Positions 23,676 through 32,395 of a stretch of DNA of 64,000 bases are shown in pieces. The stretch is from NCBI GenBank assembly GCA_900110395.1, contig FODP01000011.1:1-64000 (forward strand), read 5' to 3'. Within the stretch, counting starts at the first letter, position 1. The number at the start of each line of letters is the position of its first letter. The notes under the pieces were generated by a model, which saw nothing but the letters and a program-made list of their open reading frames with translations, made no database searches and was not told the origin of the DNA. This stretch comes from Rhodospirillales bacterium URHD0017 (lineage in GTDB: Bacteria > Pseudomonadota > Alphaproteobacteria > Reyranellales > Reyranellaceae). The position numbers and the translations under genes are program-made.

Positions 23676-25172
23676 TCAGTTCCTTGCCTTGAACGCGAAC
23701 TCCGCGCCCGACCGGATGCCGGTCGGCCAGCGCGCGGTCACGGTCTTGAGCTTGGTGTAGAAGCGCACGCCTTCCATGCCGTAGATGCCGTGGTCGCCGA
23801 AGATCGAGGCCTTCCAGCCGCCGAAGCTGTGATAGGCGACCGGCACCGGGATCGGCACGTTGATGCCGACCATGCCGATCTTGACGTTGTTGGCGAAGGC
23901 GCGCGCGGCATCGCCGTCGCGCGTGAAGATCGCCGTGCCGTTGCCGTAGGCATGGTCGTTCACCAGGCCGATCGCCTCGTCGAAGCTCTTGGAGCGCACC
24001 ACCGACAGCACCGGCCCGAAGATCTCGTCCTTGTAGATCGTCATGTCCTTGGTGACGTTGTCGAACAGGCAGCCGCCCATGAAGTTGCCGTTCTCGTAGC
24101 CCTGCAGCCTGAGCCCGCGGCCGTCGACCACCAGCTTGGCCCCTTCCTTCACGCCCTGGTCGACATAGCCCATCACCTTGTCGCGGTGCTGGCGCGTCAC
24201 CAGCGGTCCCATCTCGGACTGCGGATCGAGGCCCGGACCGACCTTGAGGGCCTGCACGCGCGGCGCCAGCTTGGCCAAAAGCCTGTCGCCGACGTCGCCG
24301 ACGGCGACGGCCACCGAGATCGCCATGCAGCGCTCGCCGGCCGCGCCATAACCCGCGCCGATCAACGCGTCGGTCGCCTGGTCGAGGTCGGCGTCGGGCA
24401 TGATCACCATGTGGTTCTTGGCGCCGCACAGCGCCTGCACGCGCTTGTTGCGCTCGGTGCCCTGGTGATAGACGTACTCGCCGATCGCCGTGGAGCCGAC
24501 GAACGAGATCGCCGGCACGTCGGGATGCTTCAGGAGCGCATCGACCGCGACCTTGTCGCCGTTCAGCACCTGGAAGATGCCGGCCGGCAGTCCCGCTTCG
24601 GCGAACAGCTCGGCCAGCAGCATGGGCGCGCTGGGGTCCTTCTCCGACGGTTTCAGGATGAAGGCGTTGCCGCAGGCGACCGCCATCGCGCCCATCCAGC
24701 AGGGGATCATGATCGGGAAGTTGAACGGCGTGATGCCGGCCACCACGCCGAGCGGCTGGCGGATCGACCACGAATCCATGTCGGTCGCGACCTGCTCGGT
24801 GAAGTCGCCGCGCATGTGATGGGCGATGGCGCAGGAGAACTCGACGACTTCGAGCCCGCGCCCGACCTCGCCCTTGGCGTCGTCGAAGGTCTTGCCGTGC
24901 TCGAGCGACATCAGCCGGGCGAGGTCGTCGAGGCGCTTCTCCATCAGCGCCTTGAGGTTGAACATGACGCGCTGGCGGCGCAGCGGCGGCGTCGCCGCCC
25001 AGGCAAGCTGCGCCGTCTTGGCGGTCTGCACCGCGGCATCGATTTCCGCTTCCGAGGCGAAGGCCACCTTGCCCGTCACCTCGCCGGTTGCCGGGTTGGT
25101 GACGTCGCCGGCGCGGCCGCTCCGGCCCGCTACACGCTTGTTTCCGACGTAATGGCCGATCTCGCTCACCAT
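23676..25172 (-). CDS. mmsA: Methylmalonate-semialdehyde dehydrogenase (CoA-acylating)
   Basis: This 498-residue aldehyde dehydrogenase (ATG 25172 behind GGGAGGG) has the NAD-binding SFVGSTAIGEYV, the catalytic-Cys region GYGAAGERCMAIS and MMSDH-type features such as TPFNFPIMIPCWMGAMAVACGN. The enzyme converts methylmalonate semialdehyde to propionyl-CoA in valine and pyrimidine/inositol breakdown. It lies 61 bases downstream of hutF on the same strand. Confidence 0.95.
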   Translation of the reverse strand: MVSEIGHYVGNKRVAGRSGRAGDVTNPATGEVTGKVAFASEAEIDAAVQTAKTAQLAWAATPPLRRQRVMFNLKALMEKRLDDLARLMSLEHGKTFDDAKGEVGRGLEVVEFSCAIAHHMRGDFTEQVATDMDSWSIRQPLGVVAGITPFNFPIMIPCWMGAMAVACGNAFILKPSEKDPSAPMLLAELFAEAGLPAGIFQVLNGDKVAVDALLKHPDVPAISFVGSTAIGEYVYHQGTERNKRVQALCGAKNHMVIMPDADLDQATDALIGAGYGAAGERCMAISVAVAVGDVGDRLLAKLAPRVQALKVGPGLDPQSEMGPLVTRQHRDKVMGYVDQGVKEGAKLVVDGRGLRLQGYENGNFMGGCLFDNVTKDMTIYKDEIFGPVLSVVRSKSFDEAIGLVNDHAYGNGTAIFTRDGDAARAFANNVKIGMVGINVPIPVPVAYHSFGGWKASIFGDHGIYGMEGVRFYTKLKTVTARWPTGIRSGAEFAFKARN

Positions 25173-25232
25173 CTCACCCTCCCGCAACGATTCGGCGCGT
25201 TCTAGCACCGGCCGGAAGAAGCGGAAAGCGCC

Positions 25233-26573
25233 TCAGGCGAGCCTGGTCAAGGCCTTGCGATAACGCTGGCCGAGGTCGTCGCGCGCGACATGGCGGCCGT
25301 TCTGCACCACCGGCACGCCACGGCAATAGACGGTCCTGATCGCTGCGTTGTCGGCCGAGAACAGCCAGGCATCGAGCAGGCTGTCGTCCTCGGCGGCGGC
25401 GAGCGAAGGATGTTGGCGGTCCAGCACGACGAAATCCGCGCGCTTGCCGGGGGCGATGCCGCCCGCGGTCGACGCCTCCGTCGCCCGCGCGCCGCCAGCC
25501 AGCGCCGCCTCGAACAATCGCCGGCCGGTGGAGCGTGTCGCCTCGCCCAGCACGTTGCGCTGCCGGTGCATCAGCCGCTGGCCGTATTCCAGGGTCCGCA
25601 GCTCGTCGGCAGCGGAGATGCGGATCAGGGAGTCCGAGCCGATGCCGAACTGGCCGTCCTCGGCCAGGAAGGCGGCCGCATCGAACAGGCCGTCGCCGAG
25701 ATTGGCTTCGGTGATCGGGCAAAGCCCGACGACGGCCTTGGTCCTGGCAATGCGCGCCCGTTCATCGGCGTTGGCATGGGTTGCATGGACGAGGCACCAA
25801 CGGCGGGCATCGACCTCGACCGTGTCGAGCAGCAGATCGATCGGCGGCCGGCCATGGGCGGCGATGCAGTCGTCGACCTCGCGCGTCTGTTCGGCGACGT
25901 GGATGTGCGCCGGCAGGCCGGACCAAGTGAGGGCGGCCCATTGCAGATCGTCCAGCGTGACCGCGCGCAGCGAGTGCGGCGCGATGCCGATGTTGCCTGC
26001 AGGGACCCGGGTTTCCATCAGTCGTGCATAGCGGTCGCGGTCGCACACGAAGCGGCGCTGCGCCGGCGTCGGCGGCTTGCCCAGGAAACCGCCCTGGCGA
26101 TAGAGCACGGGCAGGAGCGTGAGGCCGATGCCGGCGGTATCGGCCGCCGCCACGATGCGCTGCGACATCTCGGCGATATTGTCGTACGGCCTGCCGTCGG
26201 GCTGGTGATGCAGGTAGTGGAACTCCGCCACCCAGGTGAAGCCCGCCTCGAGCATCTCCATGTAGGCAAAGGCAGCGATCGCCTCGAGCTCATCCGGCCC
26301 CAGCCGCTCGACGAAGCCGTACATCGCCTCGCGCCAGGTCCAGAACGAATCGGTGTCGCTGCCGCGCCGCTCGGTCAGCCCCGCCATGGCGCGCTGGAAG
26401 GCATGGCTGTGCAGGTTGGGCAGGCCGGGCAGCACGACGCCGGAGACGCGCTGGGCCTCGCCGTGACCCGGCTCCTCGATGCCGAGGATGAGGCCATGGT
26501 CGATCCGGACCACGACGTCGCGCCGCCATCCGTCGGGAGTCAGCGCCAGCTCGAGGTGCAATTTGCTCGCCAT
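25233..26573 (-). CDS. hutF: Formimidoylglutamate deiminase
   Basis: This 446-residue amidohydrolase-superfamily enzyme converts N-formimino-L-glutamate to N-formyl-L-glutamate and ammonia in histidine degradation. Visible metal and active-site elements are LPGLPNLHSHAFQRAM (HxH, about residue 56), APHSLRAV, PAHIHVAEQ, HATHAN and GIGSDSLIRIS. No other hut genes (hutH, hutU, hutG) are in the window. It is divergent from aapJ, so histidine uptake and breakdown may be co-controlled, which is inference. Confidence 0.93.
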   Translation of the reverse strand: MASKLHLELALTPDGWRRDVVVRIDHGLILGIEEPGHGEAQRVSGVVLPGLPNLHSHAFQRAMAGLTERRGSDTDSFWTWREAMYGFVERLGPDELEAIAAFAYMEMLEAGFTWVAEFHYLHHQPDGRPYDNIAEMSQRIVAAADTAGIGLTLLPVLYRQGGFLGKPPTPAQRRFVCDRDRYARLMETRVPAGNIGIAPHSLRAVTLDDLQWAALTWSGLPAHIHVAEQTREVDDCIAAHGRPPIDLLLDTVEVDARRWCLVHATHANADERARIARTKAVVGLCPITEANLGDGLFDAAAFLAEDGQFGIGSDSLIRISAADELRTLEYGQRLMHRQRNVLGEATRSTGRRLFEAALAGGARATEASTAGGIAPGKRADFVVLDRQHPSLAAAEDDSLLDAWLFSADNAAIRTVYCRGVPVVQNGRHVARDDLGQRYRKALTRLA

Positions 26574-26636
26574 GGCCGGGTTGTTACGCTATCCGACAGG
26601 CATCCGCATTGCATGTCTTCGAGGGGGAGTTCTTGC

Positions 26637-27668
26637 ATGAAGACCGTCTGCCGCATTGCCGCTCTGGCGGCCTTTTTCACGGGTTCTGCCGCCTCGGCGC
26701 AGCAGCTCGCCCCCAGTCCGACGCTCGACGCCATCAAGGCGCGCGGCCACATCGAATGCGGCGCGCATCTTGGCCTGCCGGGCTTCTCGTTCGCCAACGA
26801 CAAGGGCGAGTGGGCCGGCCTCGACGTCGACTATTGCAAGTCGCTGGCCGCCGCCGTGCTGGGCGACGCCACCAAGGTGAAGTTCACCCCGACCTCGGTT
26901 CAGCAGCGCTGGGCCGTGCTGCAGTCGGGCCAGGTCGACCTGCTGTCGCGCAACACCACGATCACCTTCTCGCGCAATGCCACGCTTGGCGTGAACTTCC
27001 AGGGCATCAACTTCTACGAGGGCCAGACTTTCGTGGTGCGCACCAAGGCCAAGGTCGTGGCGGTCAAGGACCTGGCCGACGCCACGATCTGCGTCGCCGC
27101 CGGCTCGACCGAAGAGAAGACCGCGGCGGACTGGTTCCGCGAGCGCAACCTCAAGGTCACCATCATCAACTTCCAGAAGAACGACGATGCCATCTCGGCC
27201 TACGACCAGGGCCGCTGCGATGCCTATACCGCGGGTATCGGGGCGCTGGCCGGCCAGCGCATCAAGTTCAAGGACCCCAACGAGCACCAGATCCTGACCG
27301 AGATCATCTCCAACGATCCGCAAGGGCCGGTGACGCGCTGGGGCGATGAGCGCTGGCAGCTCGTCGTGCGCTGGGTGCTGAACGGCACCATCGCCGCCGA
27401 GGCGCTGGGCGTGACGTCGAAGAACGTCGAGGAGATGAAGGCCAAGTCGGCGAGCTCCGAGGTCCGCCGCCTGCTCGGCGCCGAGGGCAAGTTCGGCCAG
27501 ATGATGGGGCTCTCCGACGACTGGATGTTCAACGCCATCAAGCAGGTCGGAAACTACGGCGAAAGCTACGAGCGCACCGTGGGCATGGGCTCGGCCCTCA
27601 AGCTGAAGCGCGGCGCCAACGAGCTGTGGACCAAGGGTGGCCTGCTCTATTCGCCGCCGTTCCAGTGA
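26637..27668 (+). CDS. aapJ: General L-amino-acid ABC transporter, periplasmic binding protein
   Basis: The 343-residue product starts at ATG 26637 behind GAGGGGGAG, with a signal peptide ending near SAASAQ. It matches AapJ in length and in motifs such as VVRTKAKVVAVKDLADATICV and LSRNTTITFSRNATLGVNF. It delivers amino acids to the AapQMP complex. The permease gene aapQ follows, separated by a strong hairpin. Confidence 0.95.
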   Translation: MKTVCRIAALAAFFTGSAASAQQLAPSPTLDAIKARGHIECGAHLGLPGFSFANDKGEWAGLDVDYCKSLAAAVLGDATKVKFTPTSVQQRWAVLQSGQVDLLSRNTTITFSRNATLGVNFQGINFYEGQTFVVRTKAKVVAVKDLADATICVAAGSTEEKTAADWFRERNLKVTIINFQKNDDAISAYDQGRCDAYTAGIGALAGQRIKFKDPNEHQILTEIISNDPQGPVTRWGDERWQLVVRWVLNGTIAAEALGVTSKNVEEMKAKSASSEVRRLLGAEGKFGQMMGLSDDWMFNAIKQVGNYGESYERTVGMGSALKLKRGANELWTKGGLLYSPPFQ

Positions 27669-27689
27669 GTTGACGCTCTCCTCAGGTTC

Positions 27690-27713
27690 CTCTCCCCCGA
27701 TAGGGGGAGAGGC
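27690..27713. repeat. Intercistronic hairpin repeat between aapJ and aapQ
   Basis: Bases 27690-27699 (CCTCTCCCCC) and 27704-27713 form a 10-base-pair perfect stem with a GATA loop, followed by CTAGGTGAGGGGG. This matches the REP/BIME-like elements that are frequent between genes in alphaproteobacteria. Located after a binding-protein gene, it could protect the aapJ mRNA or reduce readthrough into the permeases. Confidence 0.7.
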
Positions 27714-27736
27714 TAGGTGAGGGGGCATCGAAGAAC

Positions 27737-28897
27737 GTGCCGGTGATCCGCTTCTGGCGCGACCGCAAGGTGCGCGACGTGCTGTGGCAGGCCCTCGCGA
27801 CCGTGGGCCTGGTCGTGGTGGTCGTGTTCTTCGTGCGCAATGCCTCGGACAACATGGTGAAGGCCGGCATCGCGTCGGGCTTCCAGTTCCTGTGGCGCGA
27901 CTCCGGCATCGAAGTGCCCTTCAACATCACCGGCTACAAGCCCAGCGACACGATCCTGGCGCTGCTGTGGACCGGCATCGTCAACACGATCCTGGTCTCC
28001 GCCGCCGCCGTCGTCGTGGCGACGGTCATCGGCTTCACCGTCGGCCTGATGCGGCTGTCACACAACTGGCTGCTGTCTACCCTTGCCGCCGTCTATATCG
28101 AGTTCGTCCGCAACATCCCGCTGCTGTTCTTCGTGCTGTTCTGGTACTTCGGCGTGCTGTCGGCCCTGCCGACGCCCAAGGAAAGCTATGATTTCCTGGG
28201 TGTTGCGTTCCTCAACCGTCGCGGCCTGTGGATTCCGCTGCCCAACGAAGTAACGGGCTTCCAGTTCGCGCTGTTGGCAATCGTCGCCCTGATCGTCGCG
28301 CAGATCGGGCTCGCCCGCTGGGCCAAGGCCCGCCAGGCGCGGACCGGCCAGGACTTCCCCACCTGGATGGTCGGCTTCGTGCTGTGCGGCCTGCTGCCGA
28401 TCGCAGCCCTGGCCGTCGCCGGCGCGGCCACGAGCTGGGACGTGCCGACGCTGCGCGGCTTCAACTATCGCGGCGGCTTCGTATTGGTGCCGGAGTTCGT
28501 GGCGCTGTTCATGGCGCTGTCGACCTACACCGCGGGCTTCATCGCCGAAGTCGTGCGCGGCGGCATCCAGTCGGTGCGTCAGGGCCAGATCGATGCTGCG
28601 CGGGCGCTTGGCCTCACGCCCGGCCGGGTCGTGCGCCTGGTCGTGATCCCGCAGGCCATGCCGGTGATCATCCCGCCGATCACCAGCCAGTACCTCAACC
28701 TCATCAAGAATTCGTCGCTTGGGGCGGCCATCGCCTACCCGGAGATCGTTGCGGTCTTCATGGGCTCGGCCCTGGTCGCCACCGGGCAGGCGATCGAGAT
28801 CATCGCCATTACGCTCGGCATCTATCTCACCATCGGGCTCGCCGTGTCGGCGTTCATGAACTGGTACAACGCCCGCCATCGTCTGGTGACACGATGA
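27737..28897 (+). CDS. aapQ: General L-amino-acid ABC transporter permease
   Basis: The 386-residue permease starts at GTG 27737. It has several transmembrane helices, an N-terminal RNASDNMVKAGIASGF segment typical of AapQ, and the ABC EAA loop (ARALGLTPGRVVRLVVIPQAM). It forms the channel together with AapM. Its stop overlaps the start of aapM as ATGA (28894-28897). Confidence 0.95.
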   Translation: MPVIRFWRDRKVRDVLWQALATVGLVVVVVFFVRNASDNMVKAGIASGFQFLWRDSGIEVPFNITGYKPSDTILALLWTGIVNTILVSAAAVVVATVIGFTVGLMRLSHNWLLSTLAAVYIEFVRNIPLLFFVLFWYFGVLSALPTPKESYDFLGVAFLNRRGLWIPLPNEVTGFQFALLAIVALIVAQIGLARWAKARQARTGQDFPTWMVGFVLCGLLPIAALAVAGAATSWDVPTLRGFNYRGGFVLVPEFVALFMALSTYTAGFIAEVVRGGIQSVRQGQIDAARALGLTPGRVVRLVVIPQAMPVIIPPITSQYLNLIKNSSLGAAIAYPEIVAVFMGSALVATGQAIEIIAITLGIYLTIGLAVSAFMNWYNARHRLVTR

Positions 28898-29964
28898 AAG
28901 CAGCGCGTCCTCCGCTGCCCGGCTGGCTGGCGACGCTGCGGCAGCGCCTGTTTGCGACGCCGGTCGATGTCGCCGTGTCGTTCCTCTGTGTCTACGTCGT
29001 GTGGCGCATATCGCTGCCGCTGGTCGACTGGCTGCTGGTCGAGGCCAACTGGCGCGGGACCTCGCGCGAGGATTGCACCAGCGCCGGCGCCTGCTGGGTC
29101 TTCATCCGCGCCCGCTTCGCCCAGTTCATGTACGGCCAGTATCCAGTCCCCGAGCGCTGGCGCGTCGATCTTCTCGGCGCGCTGGCCGTGTGCGCGGCGG
29201 CGGCCTTGTCGTGGCGGCGCCTGCCGCGGCGCCGGGAGGCGGCAATCGCCGCCCTGGTCATCCTGCCGCCGCTCGGCATCTGGCTGCTCTCTGGCGGTCT
29301 CGGCCTCGGCATTGTCGAGACGCGCGAGTGGGGCGGGCTGACGCTGACGCTCTTTCTTGCGATCTATGCCGGCCTGATCGCCATCCCGCTCGGCATCCTG
29401 CTGGCGCTCGGCCGTCGCTCGCGCCTGCCGATGATCCGCTTCGCCTCGATCGTGTTCATCGAGTTCTGGCGCGGCGTGCCGATCATCACCGTGATCTTCC
29501 TCGCGTCCCTGCTGCTGCCGCTGATCATGCCGACCGGCTTCAACGTCGACCGCCTGGCGCGCGCCGTGATTGGCCTTGCCTTCGTCATCGCCGCCTACAT
29601 GGCCGAGGCGGTACGCGGCGGCCTGCAGGCGTTGCCCGACGGCCAGGTCGAGGCCGCCCAGGCGCTGGGCCTGGGTTATTGGCGCATCACGCGGCTGATC
29701 GTGTTGCCGCAGGCGCTGCGCATCGCGCTGCCGGCCATGACCAACGAGTTCATCGCCCTGTTCAAGAACACGACTCTGGTGCTGATCGTCTCGATCTTCG
29801 ACCTGCTGGGCATTGCCCAGGCAGCCCTGGCCGATCCCGCCTGGGTCGGCATGAACATGGAAGCCTATGTCTTTGCCGGCGCCATCTACTGGTTCGCCTG
29901 CTTCGGCCTCTCGCAATGGAGTCGCCTGCAGGAGAAGCGCCTGCAGGCCGCTTACGGGCGCTAG
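28894..29964 (+). CDS. aapM: General L-amino-acid ABC transporter permease
   Basis: This 356-residue permease has an N-terminal helix, a periplasmic loop (DCTSAGACWVFIRARF), further membrane helices and the EAA loop (AAQALGLGYWRITRLIVLPQAL). The conserved NEFIALFKNTTLV and IYWFACFGLSQWSR complete the AapM signature. It overlaps aapQ by ATGA. No aapP ATPase gene follows; the next gene is unrelated and on the other strand. Confidence 0.95.
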   Translation: MKAARPPLPGWLATLRQRLFATPVDVAVSFLCVYVVWRISLPLVDWLLVEANWRGTSREDCTSAGACWVFIRARFAQFMYGQYPVPERWRVDLLGALAVCAAAALSWRRLPRRREAAIAALVILPPLGIWLLSGGLGLGIVETREWGGLTLTLFLAIYAGLIAIPLGILLALGRRSRLPMIRFASIVFIEFWRGVPIITVIFLASLLLPLIMPTGFNVDRLARAVIGLAFVIAAYMAEAVRGGLQALPDGQVEAAQALGLGYWRITRLIVLPQALRIALPAMTNEFIALFKNTTLVLIVSIFDLLGIAQAALADPAWVGMNMEAYVFAGAIYWFACFGLSQWSRLQEKRLQAAYGR

Positions 29965-30017
29965 GCGCGTCGGGCGGCGATCGCCTCGGCACAGGCGCTG
30001 GATTCAGCGGCCTGGCA

Positions 30018-30512
30018 TCACTTCAATTGATCCGCGACCTTGTCGAGGCCTGCCTGCGCGCAACCCTGGTCCGTCTGGCCGGCGGGCGAGCCCGATACGG
30101 CGACGGCGCCGATCGTGTCGCCGTTGACCTTGATCGGCAGGCCGCCCTGCGCCGGCATCACGAGCGTGAGATGGACCAGCGGATCCAGGGGATCGGCGCG
30201 GACTTCCTTTTCGACGTCGACCGTCGGCTTGCGGTAAGTCAGCGCCGTGTAAGCGCGGCGATAGCTGTTCTCTATCGTGTGCGGCGGCGAACCGTCGCCG
30301 CGCAACTGGACCAGGATCTGGGCTTCGCGGCCGACGACGGTGATGGACACGGTGAACTTCTGGGCCTTGCAATGCTCGGCGGCGCCGGTGGCGATCGCGA
30401 GGGCCGTCGCCAGCGACAAATCCTTGTGGCTCACCAACTGCGCATTCGTAGCGGACGCGACTGTAAGGCTCGCAGCAGCCAAGGCCACTGCTGTTGCACC
30501 ACGAATCAGCAT
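30018..30512 (-). CDS. Secreted GlcG/HbpS-family protein
   Basis: The 164-residue protein has a signal peptide (ending near SATNAQ) and a GlcG/HbpS domain: SLATALAIATGAAEHC, VVGREAQILVQLRGDG, HTIENSYRRAYTAL and GDTIGAVAVSGSPAGQTDQGCAQAGL. Family members bind haem or cofactors, or act near glycolate and other oxidases. It is convergent with aapM and divergent from the next gene, so it is transcribed alone. Confidence 0.85.
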   Translation of the reverse strand: MLIRGATAVALAAASLTVASATNAQLVSHKDLSLATALAIATGAAEHCKAQKFTVSITVVGREAQILVQLRGDGSPPHTIENSYRRAYTALTYRKPTVDVEKEVRADPLDPLVHLTLVMPAQGGLPIKVNGDTIGAVAVSGSPAGQTDQGCAQAGLDKVADQLK

Positions 30513-30583
30513 GACAGATCTCTCCCCAAATGCGATCTGACGTTAGCAGGGGAAAGGCCGATCCACCAAGACATGGTGAAGGG

Positions 30584-30733
30584 ATGCTACGTCGACACTT
30601 CCTTTCGAGTGCAGCGGCGCCGGGCGCCGCCGCGGTCGCGCCGGCCTTGGGACAGCAGAAGCTGGTCTTTTTGCACTACACGCAAGAGCAGCTCGAGCTC
30701 AGCCAGCTCTTGTACGCGCTGATGAAGGTCTAG
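30584..30733 (+). pseudogene. Short Tat-leader remnant
   Basis: A 49-codon frame encodes MLRRHFLSSAAAPGAAAVAPAL, a Tat-like leader, and then only KLVFLHYTQEQLELSQLLYALMKV before a stop. The ribosome-binding site is too close to the ATG. It looks like the start of a secreted protein gene whose body has been lost. It could also be chance, so confidence is low. Confidence 0.3.
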
Positions 30734-30752
30734 CGGCAGCTGCCAGCCGATC

Positions 30753-31835
30753 ATGCGTGCGTTCCGGTCCTCCCTCGCCATCCTGACCTTCGTCGTGCTC
30801 GCGGCTTCGGCAGGCGAGGTGCATGCCCAGACGGTCGACGGCATCGAGCAGGCGTGGCGTGCCTGGATGACCAGCTCCGGACGCAAGACGGGCGGGCTTG
30901 CCGTCGTGCACGGTGGTCGCGCGGTTCGCGAGGCGGCCATGGGCCAGGAGGCTGTCGGTGCGCCGGTGCCTGTCGCCAGCCTGTCCAAGGCCGTGACGGC
31001 TGTCTGCGTCGCCGGCCTGATCGAGCGCGGCCGGCTTTCTTTCGAGACGCCGCTGTCGCAGGCGCTTGCGCGAACGATGATGCGGGTCGGGCAGCCGGTC
31101 GATCCGCGACTGTCGGCCGTGACGATCAGCCAGCTGCTGGTTCATCGCGCGGGTATCGACAAGAAGGACATCGCCAACGCGCCGCTCGGCGACTATCTGC
31201 GAACCCATACGGCACGACGCACGGCGTTCGACGTCCAGCTCGGCTGGATCTTCCGCCATCGCCTCGCCGCCGAGCCGGGCATGCGCTACGTCTACTCGAA
31301 TGCCGGTTACCTGATCCTCGGCGCCGTGATCGAGGAGGCAAGTGGACGAGACTACGAAGGCTACTGCCGTGAAACCGTGCTGCTGCCGCTCGGCGCACGC
31401 GACGCCGAGCTCGATCCGGCGTGGCGCATCATGTCGAGCTATGGCGGCTGGCGCATGCCGACCGCCGACTACGGCCGCTTCTACCAGGCCTTCGCGGCCG
31501 GCAACCCGGCGATCGGCCCGCAGGCGCGTGCCTGGATGATGTCACCCGACGGCAAACGCGTCGGCGGTGGCGTTCACTACGGGCTCGGTACCTTCGTGCG
31601 GCCGACCGCGATCGGTGGCGGCAACTTCTGGCACTGGGGTGCGTGGACCTACAATCTGCGCGGCGCCTATGACGGCACGCTGAGCGCGTCCTATTCGGCC
31701 TTTGCCCTGCGCCTGGGGGCGATCGACACCAACATAGTGGCGCACATCGCGCCCAGGCTGGACAAGGGCGGCGGAGAGGGCAAGCTGCACCAGACGCTGG
31801 TCGGTGCCGCCCAAGCGGTCAGCAACTGGCCCTAG
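30753..31835 (+). CDS. Secreted serine beta-lactamase-like hydrolase (class C / esterase type)
   Basis: This 360-residue protein has a signal peptide (ending near EVHAQ), the S76-L-S-K79 motif and the Y181-S-N183 motif of class C beta-lactamases and related esterases or DD-peptidases. The third motif, usually KTG or HxG, is probably the segment ending NFWHWGAWTYN. The family includes many proteins with no lactamase activity, so resistance cannot be inferred. No ampR or other peptidoglycan genes are adjacent. Confidence 0.85.
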   Translation: MRAFRSSLAILTFVVLAASAGEVHAQTVDGIEQAWRAWMTSSGRKTGGLAVVHGGRAVREAAMGQEAVGAPVPVASLSKAVTAVCVAGLIERGRLSFETPLSQALARTMMRVGQPVDPRLSAVTISQLLVHRAGIDKKDIANAPLGDYLRTHTARRTAFDVQLGWIFRHRLAAEPGMRYVYSNAGYLILGAVIEEASGRDYEGYCRETVLLPLGARDAELDPAWRIMSSYGGWRMPTADYGRFYQAFAAGNPAIGPQARAWMMSPDGKRVGGGVHYGLGTFVRPTAIGGGNFWHWGAWTYNLRGAYDGTLSASYSAFALRLGAIDTNIVAHIAPRLDKGGGEGKLHQTLVGAAQAVSNWP

Positions 31836-31851
31836 CGCCTGTCATGACAGT

Positions 31852-32334
31852 CTAGCTGTCGTGCGGCGAGCCGTCCTTGCGCGTGTGGACGTACTTGCCG
31901 TCGCCGCCGGCCGTGGCGTGGTTGTCGATGTCGGGATAGTCGATCTCGTCGAACGGCGTGCGATCGCCGATCACAAGGATCGTCGCATCGGCATTGGAGC
32001 GGTTGACGAAGCGATGGGCATTGCCGCAGCCGGCCGGAAAGCCCGCGCACATGCCGGCTCGCAGCGTCTGCGCGCCGTCGTTGGTCTCGAGCACGAGCTC
32101 GCCGGACACCACCCAGATGAACTCGTCCTGCTTGTGGTGCGCATGCCGCGCTCAGGATTGGCCGCCCGGCACGATACGCGTCAGGTTCACGCCGAAGTTC
32201 TTCAGCCCGACATGATCGCCGAGGCGTCTGTTCCAACGCTTGCTGTTGATGGCGCGGAACGCGACCGGATAGCTGGTGGCGTTGCTCTCGGCGATATCGG
32301 CCGGATCGAAGGCAGGCAGTCGGGGCTTCGGCAT
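31852..32334 (-). pseudogene. Cupin-domain gene interrupted by an in-frame TGA
   Basis: One continuous 161-codon frame contains an in-frame TGA at 32152-32154. The two halves, ...GVNLTRIVPGGQS and ARHAHHKQDEFIWVVSGELVLET..., form a single cupin domain across the stop, with metal-binding HxH and E in RHAHHKQDEFIW. The second half ends HTRKDGSPHDS. The most likely explanation is a recent nonsense mutation at a position that is usually Ser. Otherwise the protein, about 160 residues, looks intact. Confidence 0.7.
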
Positions 32335-32395
32335 GCGCCGAGTCTAGCCCGGGAGCCGAGGGCACGCGAACGAGACGGGCTTATGCGGCCATGAA

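Noticed and set aside
30753..31835. A true antibiotic-resistance beta-lactamase
   Set aside because: The SxxK and YxN motifs are shared with esterases and peptidases, there is no ampR neighbour, and the third motif is not a clear KTG.
32152..32154. TGA as a selenocysteine codon in the cupin gene
   Set aside because: I see no convincing SECIS-like hairpin just downstream and the position is not catalytic in cupins; a nonsense mutation is simpler.
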